64,000 nt of DNA from Sepiola atlantica. Taxonomy: Eukaryota > Mollusca > Cephalopoda > Sepiida > Sepiolidae. Under the pieces are notes generated by a model. That model did no database searches. It saw nothing but the letters and a program-made list of their open reading frames with translations, and was not told where the DNA came from. This document shows positions 1 through 9,517 of this stretch, piece after piece. How positions within the stretch are numbered: position 1 is the stretch's first letter; the number at the start of each line of letters is the position of its first letter. The stretch lies in NCBI GenBank assembly GCA_963556195.1, contig CAUVYP010000593.1, forward strand, positions 62,001 to 126,000. Reading direction: 5' to 3'. A program made the translations under genes and the position numbers.

Positions 1-639
1 AAACTGAATACGCAAAACATCAACAAAATATAGCGCGTTTTAAAGTTGATATCGCTTTTGTTTATAACTTCCACATTTATTCGAATTGTGCAACGAAACT
101 TTGCAGACAGTCGCGGAGACATTTTTTCTACTGAAGTACCAAGTTTCAGAAGTGCAGCTCTTGTACTGCCGGAGATATGTCGATACAAACTGAATACGCA
201 AAACATCAACAAAATTTCGCGCGTTTTAAAGTTGATATCGCTTTTGTTTATAACTTCCACATTTATTCGAATTGTGCAACGAAACTTTGCAGACAGTCTC
301 GAATAGGCCTTTTCTACTGAAGTACCAAGTTTCAGAAGTGCAGCTCTTGTACTGCCGGAGATATGTCGATACAAACTGAATACGCAAAACATTAACAAAA
401 TTTAGCGCGTTTTAAAGTTGATATCGCTTTTGTTTATAACTTCCACATTTATTCGAATTGTGCAACGAAACTTTGCAGACAGTCTCGAATAGGCCTTTTC
501 TACTGAAGTATTAAGTTTCAGAAGTGTAGCTCTTGTACTGCCGGAGATATGTCGATACAAACTGAATACGCAAAACATCAACAAAATTTAGCGCGTTTTA
601 AAGTTGATATCGCTTTTGTTTATAACTTCCACATTTATT

Positions 640-656
640 CGAATTGTGCAACGAAA
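640..656 (-). other. Partial resemblance to the left half of a CENP-B box
   Basis: On the minus strand this reads tttcgttgcacaattcg. Against the mammalian CENP-B box consensus it matches 10 of 17 positions: the first eight and two more. Of the nine core bases it has TTCG and the central A but lacks the CGGG half. The segment is kept in nearly all monomers except K. With half the core missing, binding by a CENP-B-like protein is not supported; this is recorded as a resemblance only. Confidence 0.2.
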
Positions 657-693
657 CTTTGCAGACAGTCGCGGAGACACATTTTCTACTGAA

Positions 694-724
694 GTACCAA
701 GTTTCAGAAGTGCAGCTCTTGTAC
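694..724. repeat. Short dyad in each monomer (gtaccaag / cttgtac)
   Basis: Monomer bases 107-114 (gtaccaag) and 131-137 (cttgtac) are inverted matches with one unpaired base, separated by 16 bases. The position shown is the reference unit; nearly all units with ccaag have it. In subtype C an extra cttgtac lies just left (37891-37897), giving cttgtactacagtaccaag, a tight hairpin-capable dyad with a 4-base loop. F units (attaag) lose the left arm. Any function is unknown. Confidence 0.55.
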
Positions 725-1331
725 TGCCGGAGATATGTCGATACAAACTGAATACGCAAAACATCAACAAAATTTAGCGCGTTTTAAAGTTGATATCGCT
801 TTTGTTTATAACTTCCACATTTATTCGAATTGTGCAACGAAACTTTGCAGACAGTCTCGAATAGGCCTTTTCTACTGAAGTACCAAGTTTCAGAAGTGCA
901 GCTCTTGTACTGCCGGAGATATGTCGATACAAACTAAATACGCAAAAAATCAACAAAATTTAGCGCGTTTTAAAGTTGATATCGCTTTTGTTTATAACTT
1001 CCACATTTATTCGAATTGTGCAACGAAACTTTTCAGACAGTCTCAAATAGGCCTCTTGTACTACAGTACCAAGTTTCAGAAGTGCAGCTCTTGTACTGCC
1101 TGAGATATGTCGATACAAACTGAATACGCACCACATCAACAAAATTTAGCGCGTTTTAAAGTTGATATCGCTTTTGTTTATAACTTCAACATTTATTCGA
1201 ATTGAGCAACGAAACTTTGCAGACAGTCGCAGAGACACATGTACTACTGGAGTACCAAGTTTTTGAAGTGCAGCTTTTGTACTGCCGGAGATATGTCGAT
1301 ACAAACTGAATACGCAAAACATCAACAAAAT

Positions 1332-1517
1332 TTAGCGCGTTTTAAAGTTGATATCGCTTTTGTTTATAACTTCCACATTTATTCGAATTGTGCAACGAAA
1401 CTTTGCAGACAGTCTCGAATAGGCCTTTTCTACTGAAGTACCAAGTTTCAGAAGTGCAGCTCTTGTACTGCCGGAGATATGTCGATACAAACTGAATACG
1501 CAAAACATCAACAAAAT
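1332..1517. repeat. Reference monomer, family B
   Basis: Same unit as family A outside the variable block, but bases 81-95 read gtctcgaataggcct, creating an AGGCCT site absent from family A. A frequent sub-form B' has tctcaaatagg (for example 2262 and 2821). Families A and B alternate over long stretches, for example A at 588, B at 774, then D (A-like) 1146, B 1332, A 1518, B 1704, A 1890, which suggests the array grew from an A-B dimer of 372 bp. Confidence 0.93.
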
Positions 1518-2633
1518 TTAGCGCGTTTTAAAGTTGATATCGCTTTAGTTTATAACTTCCACATTTATTCGAATTGTGCAACGAAACTTTGCAGACAGTC
1601 GCGGAGACACATTTTCTACTGAAGTACCAAGTTTTAGAAGTGCAGCTTTTGTACTGCCGGAGATATGTCGATACAAACTGAATACGCAAAACATCAACAA
1701 AATTTAGCGCGTTTTTACGTTGATATCGCTTTTGTTTATAACTTCCACATTTATTCGAATTGTGCAACGAAACTTTGCAGACAGTCTCGAATAGGCCTTT
1801 TCTACTGAAGTACCAAGTTTCAGAAGTGCAGCTCTTGTACTGCCGGAGATATGTCGATACAAACTGAATACGCAAAACATCAACAAAATTTAGCGCGTTT
1901 TAAAGTTGATATCGCTTTTGTTTATAACTTCCACATTTATTCGAATTGTGCAACGAAACTTTGCAGACAGTCGCGGAGACACATTTTCTACTGAAGTACC
2001 AAGTTTCAGAAGTGCAGCTCTTTTACTGCCGGAGATATGTCGATACAAACTGAATACGCAAAACATCAACAAAATTTAGCGCGTTTTAAAGTTGATATCG
2101 CTTTTGTTTATAACTTCCACATTTATTCGAATTGTGCAACGAAACTTTGCAGACAGTCGTGGAGACACATTCTCTACTGAAGTACCAAGTTTCAGAAAAA
2201 CAACTCTTGTACTGCCGCAGATATGTCGATACAAACTGAATACGCAAAACATCAACAAAATTTAGCGCGTTTTAAAGTTGATATCGCTTTTGTTTATAAC
2301 TTCCACATTTATACGAATTGTGCAACGAAACTTTGCAGACAGTCTCAAATAGGCCTTTTCTACTGAAGTACAAAGTTCCAGATGTGCAGCTCTTGTACTG
2401 CCGGAGATATGTGGATACAAACTGAATACGCAAAACATCAACAAAATATAGCGCGTTTTAAAGTTGATATCGCTTTTGTTTATAACTTCCACATTTATTC
2501 GAATTGTGCAACGAAACTTTGCAGACAGTCGCGGAGACAGATTTTCTACTGAAGTACCAAGTTTCAGAAGTGCAGCTCTTGTACTACCGGAGATATGTCG
2601 ATACAAACTAAATACGCAAAACATCAACAAAAT

Positions 2634-2820
2634 TTAACGCGTTTTAAAGTTGATATCGCTTTTGTTTATAACTTCCACATTTATTCGAATTGTGCAACGA
2701 AACCTTGCAGACAGTCGCGGAGACACATTTTCTACTGAAGTACCAAGTTTCTAGAAGTGCAGTTCTTGTACTGCCGGAGATATGTCGATACAAACTGAAT
2801 ACGCAAAACATCAACAAAAT
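2634..2820. repeat. Chimeric J monomer (one-monomer deletion scar)
   Basis: It carries the J insertion (tttctag) followed by gcagttcttg. In the full HOR (6355 then 6542, or 22727 then 22914) tttctag is followed by gcagctcttg and gcagttcttg belongs to the next monomer. The unit therefore joins the left part of J to the right part of the following B, with loss of one 186-bp unit between. The same scar is at 16959-17145 in the long duplicate. Confidence 0.85.
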
Positions 2821-3006
2821 TTAGCGCGTTTTAAAGTTGATATCGCTTTTGTTTATAACTTCCACATTTATTCGAATTGTGCAACGAAACTTTGCAGACA
2901 GTCTCAAATAGGCCTTTTCTACTGAAGTACCAAGTTTAAGAAGTGCAGCTCTTGTACTGCCGGAGATATGTCGATACAAACTGAATACGCAAAACATCAA
3001 CAAAAT

Positions 3007-3192
3007 TTAGCGCGTTTTAAAGTTGATATCGCTTTTGTTTATAACTTCCACATTTATTCGAATTGTGCAACGAAACTTTGCAGACAGTCGCGGTTACACA
3101 TTTTCTACTGAAGTACCAAGTTTCAGAAGTGCAGCTCTTGTACTGCCGGAGATATGTCGATACAAACTGAATACGCAAAACATCAACAAAAT
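3007..3192. repeat. Monomer subtype E (cggttacac)
   Basis: Family A form in which cggagacac is replaced by cggttacac. On the minus strand this puts a TAA in the frame that is open in other monomers, so E units are the ones with no 60-codon open frame. E almost always stands directly before subtype F, for example 3007/3193, 3937/4123, 7100/7286, 10820/11006, 25705/25891, 33146/33332, 37052/37238, 54906/55092 and 63092/63278. The E-F pair is the clearest HOR boundary marker. Confidence 0.9.
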
Positions 3193-3378
3193 TTAGCGCG
3201 TTTTAAAGTTGATATCGCTTTTGTTTATAACTTCCACATTTATTCGAATTGTGCAACGAAACTTTGCAGACAGTCTCGAATAGGCCTTTTCTACTGAAGT
3301 ATTAAGTTTCAGAAGTGTAGCTCTTGTACTGCCGGAGATATGTCGATACAAACTGAATACGCAAAACATCAACAAAAT
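3193..3378. repeat. Monomer subtype F (attaag / gtgtagc)
   Basis: Family B form with gtattaagtttcagaagtgtagctc. Copies start at 402, 3193, 4123, 7286, 7844, 9704, 11006, 12123, 14727, 17518, 18448, 21611, 23658, 25891, 31286, 33332, 33518, 35750, 35936, 37238, 43190, 46351, 50070, 52674, 55092 and 63278, with partial forms (attaag but gtgcagc) at 8588, 30170 and 61231. Distances between successive F units give HOR lengths directly, for example 2047, 2233 and 2418 bp. Confidence 0.9.
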
Positions 3379-4122
3379 TTAGCGCGTTTTAAAGTTGATA
3401 TCGCTTTTGTTTATAACTTCCACATTTATTCGAATTGTGCAACGAAACTTTGCAGACAGTCGCGGAGACACATTTTCTACTGAAGTACCAAGTTTCAGAA
3501 GTGCAGCTCTTGTACTGCCGGAGATATGTCGATACAAACTGAATACGCAAAACATCAACAAAATTTAGCGCGTTTTAAAGTTGATATCGCTTTTGTTTAT
3601 AACTTCCACATTTATTCGAATTGTGCAACGAAACTTTGCAGACAGTCTCGAATAGGCCTTTTCTACTGATGTACCAAGTTTCACAAGTGCAGCTCTTGTA
3701 CTGCCGGAGATATGTCGATACAAACTGAATACGCAAAACATCAACACAATTTCGCGCGTTTTAAAGTTGATATCGCTTTTGTTTATAACTTCCACATTTA
3801 TTCGAATTGTGCAACGAAACTTTGCAGACAGTCGCGGAGACACATTTTCTACTGAAGTACCAAGTTTCAGAAGTGCAGCTCTTGTACTGCCGGAGATATG
3901 TCGATACAAACTGAATACGCAAAACATCAACAAAATTTAGCGCGTTTTAAAGTTGATATCGCTTTTGTTTATAACTTCCACATTTATTCGAATTGTGCAA
4001 CGAAACTTTGCAGACAGTCGCGGTTACACATTTTCTACTGAAGTACCAAGTTTCAGAAGTGCAGCTCTTGTACTGCCGGAGATATGTCGATACAAACGGA
4101 ATACGCAAAACATCAACAAAAT

Positions 4123-6478
4123 TTAGCGCGTTTTAAAGTTGATATCGCTTTTGTTTATAACTTCCACATTTATTCGAATTGTGCAACGAAACTTTGCAGA
4201 CAGTCTCGAATAGGCCTTTTCTACTGAAGTATTAAGTTTCAGAAGTGTAGCTCTTGTACTGCCGGAGATATGTCGATACAAACTGAATACGCAAAACATC
4301 AACAAAATTTAGCGCGTTTTAAAGTTGATATCGCTTTTGTTTATAACTTCCACATTTATTCGAATTGTGCAACGAAACTTTGCAGACAGTCGCGGAGACA
4401 CATTTTCTACTGAAGTACCAAGTTTCAGAAGTGCAGCTCTTGTACTGCCGGAGATATGTCGATACAAACTGAATACGCAAAACATCAACAAAATTTAACG
4501 CGTTTTAAAGTTGATATCGCTTTTGTTTATAACTTCCACATTTATTCGAATTGTGCAACGAAACTTTGCAGACAGTCTCGAATAGGCCTTTTCTACTGAA
4601 GTACCAAGTTTCAGAAGTGCAGCTCTTGTACTGCCGGAGATATGTCGATACAAACTAAATACGCAAAACATCAACAAAATTTAGCGCGTTTTAAAGTTGA
4701 TATCGCTTTTGTTTATAACTTCCACATTTATTCGAATTGTGCAACGAAACTTTTCAGACAGTCTCAAATACGCTTCTTGTACTACAGTACCAAGTTTCAG
4801 AAGTGCAGCTCTTGTACTGCCTGAGATATGTCGATACAAACTGAATACGCACCACATCAACAAAATTTAGCGCGTTTTAAAGTTGATATCGCTTTTGTTT
4901 ATAACTTCAACATTTATTCGAATTGTGCAACGAAACTTTGCAGACAGTCGCAGAGACACATGTTCTACTGGAGTACCAAGTTTTAGAAGTGCAGCTTTTG
5001 TACTGCCGGAGATATGTCGATACAAACTGAATACGCAAAACATCAACAAAATTTAGCGCGTTTTAAAGTTGATATCGCTTTTGTTTATAACTTCCACATT
5101 TATTCGAATTGTGCAACGAAACTTTGCAGACAGTCTCGAATAGGCCTTTTCTACTGAAGTACCAAGTTTCAGAAGTGCAGCTCTTGTACTGCCGGAGATA
5201 TGTCGATACAAACTGAATACGCAAAACATCAACAAAATTTAGCGCGTTTTAAAGTTGATATCGCTTTTGTTTATAACTTCCACATTTATTCGAATTGTGC
5301 AACGAAACTTTGCAGACAGTCGCGGAGACACATTTTCTACTGAAGTACCAAGTTTTAGAAGTGCAGCTTTTGTACTGCCGGAGATATGTCGATACAAACT
5401 GAATACGCAAAATATCAACAAAATTTAGCGCGTTTTAACGTTGATATCGCTTTTGTTTATAACTTCCACATTTATTCGAATTGTGCAACGAAACTTTGCA
5501 GACAGTCTCGAATAGGCCTTTTCTACTGAAGTACCAAGTTTCAGAAGTGCAGCTCTTGTACTGCCGGAGATATGTCGATACAAACTGAATACGCAAAACA
5601 TCAACAAAATTTAGCGCGTTTTAAAGTTGATATCGCTTTTGTTTATAACTTCCACATTTATTCGAATTGTGCAACGAAACTTTGCAGACAGTCGCGGAGA
5701 CACATTTTCTACTGAAGTACCAAGTTTAACAAGTGCAGCTCTTTTACTGCCGGAGATATGTCGATACAAACTGAATACGCAAAACATCAACAAAATTTAG
5801 CGCGTTTTAAAGTTGATATCGCTTTTGTTTATAACTTCCACATTTATTCGAATTGTGCAACGAAACTTTGCAGACAGTCGTGGAGACACATTCTCTACTG
5901 AAGTACCAAGTTACAGAAATGCAACTCTTGTACTGCCGCAGATATGTCGATACAAACTGAATACGCAAAACATCAACAAAATTTAGCGCGTTTTAAAGTT
6001 GATATCGCTTTTGTTTATAACTTCCACATTTATACGAATTGTGCAACGAAACTTTGCAGACAGTCTCAAATAGGCCTTTTCTACTGAAGTACAAAGTTTC
6101 AGATGTGCAGCTCTTGTACTGCCGGAGATATGTGGATACAAACTGAATACGCAAAACATCAACAAAATATAGCGCGTTTTAAAGTTGATATCGCTTTTGT
6201 TTATAACTTCCACATTTATTCGAATTGTGCAACGAAACTTTGCAGACAGTCGCGGAGACAGATTTTCTACTGAAGTAGCAAGTTTCAGAAGTGCAGCTCT
6301 TGTACTACCGGAGATATGTCGATACAAACTGAATACGCAAAACATCAACAAAATTTAACGCGTTTTAAAGTTGATATCGCTTTTGTTTATAACTTCCACA
6401 TTTATTCGAATTGTGCAACGAAACCTTGCAGACAGTCGCGGAGACACATTTTCTACTGAAGTACCAAGTTTCTAGAAG
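4123..6478. repeat. HOR copy, paired with 402-2757 (offset 3721)
   Basis: Second copy of the thirteen-monomer order. Here the unit continues intact through J (6355), B (6542), B' (6728), B (6914) and E (7100), giving a 17-monomer HOR of 3163 bp that ends where F resumes at 7286. This is the most complete version of the zone L HOR in the window. Confidence 0.85.
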
Positions 6479-7285
6479 TGCAGCTCTTGTACTGCCGGAG
6501 ATATGTCGATACAAACTGAATACGCAAAACATCAACAAAATTTAGCGCGTTTCAAAGTTGATATCGCTTTTGTTTATAACTTCCACATTTATTCGAATTG
6601 TGCAACGATACTTTGCAGACAGTCTCGAATAGGCCTTTTCTACTGAAGTACTAAGTTTCAGAAGTGCAGTTCTTGTACTGCCGGAGATATGTCGATACAA
6701 ACTGAATACGCAAAACATCAACAAAATTTAGCGCGTTTTAAAGTTGATATCGCTTTTGTTTATAACTTCCACATTTATTCGAATTGTGCAACGAAACTTT
6801 GCAGACAGTCTCAAATAGGCCTTTTCTACTGAAGTACCAAGTTTCAGAAGTGCAGCTCTTGTACTGCCGGAGATATGTCGATACAAACTGAATACGCAAA
6901 ACATCAACAAAATTTCGCGCGTTTTAAAGTTGATATCGCTTTTGTTTATAACTTCCACATTTATTCGAATTGTGCAACGAAACTTTGCAGACAGTCTCGA
7001 ATAGGCCTTTTCTACTGAAGTACCAAGTTTCAGAAGTGCAGCTCTTGTACTGCCGGAGATATGTCGATACAAACTGAATACGCAAAACATCAACAAAATT
7101 TAGCGCGTTTTAAAGTTGATATCGCTTTTGTTTATAACTTCCACATTTATTCGAATTGTGCAACGAAACTTTGCAGACAGTCGCGGTTACACATTTTCTA
7201 CTGAAGTACCAAGTTTCAGAAGTGCAGCTCTTGTACTGCCGGAGATATGTCGATACAAACTGAATACGCAAAACATCAACAAAAT

Positions 7286-8401
7286 TTAGCGCGTTTTAAA
7301 GTTAATATCGCTTTTGTTTATAACTTCCACATTTATTCGAATTGTGCAACGAAACTTTGCAGACAGTCTCGAATAGGCCTTTTCTACTGAAGTATTAAGT
7401 TTCAGAAGTGTAGCTCTTGTACTGCCGGAGATATGTCGATACAAACTGAATACGCAAAACATCAACAAAATTTAGCGCGTTTTAAAGTTGATATCGCTTT
7501 TGTTTATAACTTCCACATTTATTCGAATTGTGCAACGAAACTTTGCAGACAGTCGCGGCGACACATTTTCTACTGAAGTACCAAGTTTCAGAAGTGCAGC
7601 TCTTGTACTGCCGGAGATATGTCGATACAAACTGAATACGCAAAACATCAACAAAATTTAGCGCGTTTTAAAGTTGATATCGCTTTTGTTTATAACTTCC
7701 ACATTTATTCGAATTGTGCAACGAAACTTTGCAGACAGTCGCGGACACACATTTTCTACTGAAGTACCAAGTTTCAGAAGTGCAGCTCTTGTACTGCCGG
7801 AGATATGTCGATACAAACTGAATACGCAAAACATCAACAAAATTTTGCGCGTTTTAAAGTTGATATCGCTTTTGTTTATAACTTCCACATTTATTCGAAT
7901 TGTGCAACGAAACTTTGCAGACAGTCTCGAATAGGCCTTTTCTACTGAAGTATTAAGTTTCAGAAGTGTAGCTCTTGTACTGCCGGAGATATGTCGATAC
8001 AAACTGAATACGCAAAACATCAACAAAATTTAGCGCGTTTTAAAGTTGATATCGCTTTTGTTTATAACTTCCACATTTATTCGAATTGTGCAACGAAACT
8101 TTGCAGACAGTCGCGGCGACACATTTTCTACTGAAGTACCAAGTTTCAGAAGTGCAGCTCTTGTACTGCCGGAGATATGTCGATACAAACTGAATACGCA
8201 AAACATCAACAAAATTTTGCGCGTTTTAAAGTTGATATCGCTTTTGTTTATAACTTCCACATTTATTCGAATTGTGCAACGAAACTTTGCAGACAGTCGC
8301 GGAGACACATTTTCTACTGAAGTACCAAGTTTCAGAAGTGCAGCTCTTGTACTGCCGGAGATATGTCGATACAAACTGAATACGCAAAACATCAACAAAA
8401 T
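7286..8401. repeat. 558-bp trimer duplication (F-A-A)
   Basis: Units 7286 (F), 7472 (A with cggcgac) and 7658 (A) are followed by 7844 (F), 8030 (A with cggcgac) and 8216 (A), an offset of exactly 558 bp. The right breakpoint of the 14325-bp duplication (about 7790) falls inside this local trimer repeat. Another partial F follows at 8588. Confidence 0.82.
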
Positions 8402-8587
8402 TTAGCGCGTTTTAAAGTTGATATCGCTTTTGTTTATAACTTCCACATTCATCTGAATTGTGCAACGAAACTTTGACGACAGTCTCGAATAGGCCTTTTC
8501 TACTGAAGTACCAAGTTTCAGATGTGCAGCTCTTGTACTGCCGGAGATATGTCGATACAAACTGAATACGCAAAACATCAACAAAAT

Positions 8588-9517
8588 TTAGCGCGTTTTA
8601 AAGTTGATATCGCTTTTGTTTATAACTTCCACATTTATTCGAATTGTGCAACGAAACTTTGCAGACAGTCTCGAATAGGCCTTTTCTACTGAAGTATTAA
8701 GTTTCAGAAGTGCAGCTCTTGTACTGCCGGAGATATGTCGATACAAACTGAATACGCAAAACATCAACAAAATTTAGCGCGTTTTAAAGTTGATATCGCT
8801 TTTGTTTATAACTTCCACATTTATTCGAATTGTGCAACGAAACGTTGCAGACAGTCGCAGAGACACATGTTCTACTGGAGTACCAAGTTTTAGAAGTGCA
8901 GCTTGTGTACTGCCGGAGATATGTCGATACAAACTGAATACGCAAAACATCAACAAAATTTAGCGCGTTTTAAAGTTGATATCGCTTTTGTTTATAACTT
9001 CCACATTTATTCGAATTGTGCAACGAAACTTTGCAGACAGTCTCGAATAGGCCTTTTCTACTGAAGTGCCAAGTTTCAGAAGTGCAGCTCTTGTACTGCC
9101 GGAGATATGTCGATACAAACTGAATACGCAAAACATCAACAAAATTTAGCGCGTTTTAAAGTTGATATCGCTTTTGTTTATAACTTCCACATTTATTCGA
9201 ATTGTGCAACGAAAATTTGCAGACAGTCGCAGAGACACATGTTCTACTGGAGTACCAAGTTTTAGAAGTGCAGCTGTTGTACTGCCGGAGATATGTCGAT
9301 ACAAACTGAATACGCAAAACATCAACAAAATTTAGCGCGTTTTAAAGTTGATATCGCTTTTGTTTATAACTTCCACATTTATTCGAATTGTGCAACGAAA
9401 CTTTGCAGACAGTCTCGAATAGGCCTTTTCTACTGAAGTACCAAGTTTCAGAAGTGCAGCTCTTGTACTGCCGGAGATATGTCGATACAAACTGAATACG
9501 CAAAACATCAACAAAAT
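8588..9517. repeat. Short dimer run of subtype D and family B
   Basis: Units alternate F-like (8588), D (8774), B (8960), D (9146), B (9332), a 372-bp dimer repeated twice. The two D units carry private changes (gcttgtg near 8903, gctgttg near 9274, gaaaatttgc near 9212), so they are diverging. No other feature is visible in this stretch. Confidence 0.8.

Larger units (their letters stand above)
588..773. repeat. Reference monomer, family A
   Basis: A clean 186-bp unit used here as the numbering reference. Bases 1-80 and 136-186 are nearly the same in all monomers; bases 81-135 are the variable block. Family A has gtcgcggagacacat at about bases 81-95, then tttctactgaagtaccaag. It holds one GATATC, one TTTAAA and one TTCGAA, all in the conserved part, so almost every monomer shares these sites. 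Composition by hand count: 37 C, 34 G, 10 CpG. Near-identical copies are at 3379, 12309, 33704, 36122 and many other places. Confidence 0.95.
402..2757. repeat. HOR copy, paired with 4123-6478 (offset 3721)
   Basis: The monomer order F, A, B, C, D, B, A, B, A, H, B', A, J is shared with 4123-6478, with scattered differences (for example aaaaaatc/aaaacatc near 945, ttgagc/ttgtgc near 1203, ctttag/cttttg near 1546, gtttttacg/gttttaacg near 1715, gaaaaacaac/gaaatgcaac near 2195). This is therefore an older duplication than the 14325-bp one. The match ends inside the J unit at 2634, which is chimeric. Confidence 0.85.
1..7790. repeat. Long duplicated segment, copy 1 (offset 14325)
   Basis: The segment from the left edge to about 7790 recurs at 14326-22115. 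I compared the rare variants along both copies (gacattttttc at 115, the E/F/H/J order, aaaaacaactc near 2200, gttccagatg near 2370, acaaacgga near 4095, gttaatatcg near 7300, cggcgac near 7557, cggacacac near 7743) and found no difference. The left end lies outside the window. Inside it is a 15-monomer HOR (402-3192, F to E), a 5-monomer unit (3193-4122) and a 17-monomer HOR (4123-7285). Confidence 0.92.

Noticed and set aside
402..584. Repeated minus-strand open frame of 60 codons in most monomers, starting MLMFCVFSLYRHISGS
   Set aside because: It is the same satellite unit read in one frame. It persists only because 186 is divisible by 3. Subtype changes alter amino acids freely (SVEKAYSRL against SVENVSPRL), E units put a stop in it, and single-base indels change frame with no compensation. 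No ribosome binding, splice or promoter context is visible.
640..656. True CENP-B box
   Set aside because: The right core CGGG is missing in every monomer looked at; only the left half matches, so I keep it as a low-confidence resemblance.
8046..8405. Plus-strand open frame of 119 codons over two monomers, and similar 86- and 109-codon frames
   Set aside because: These arise where the family A unit and a stop-removing change (ttttgcg, ttcgcg) occur in a row. They end or continue according to HOR order, not any gene structure.
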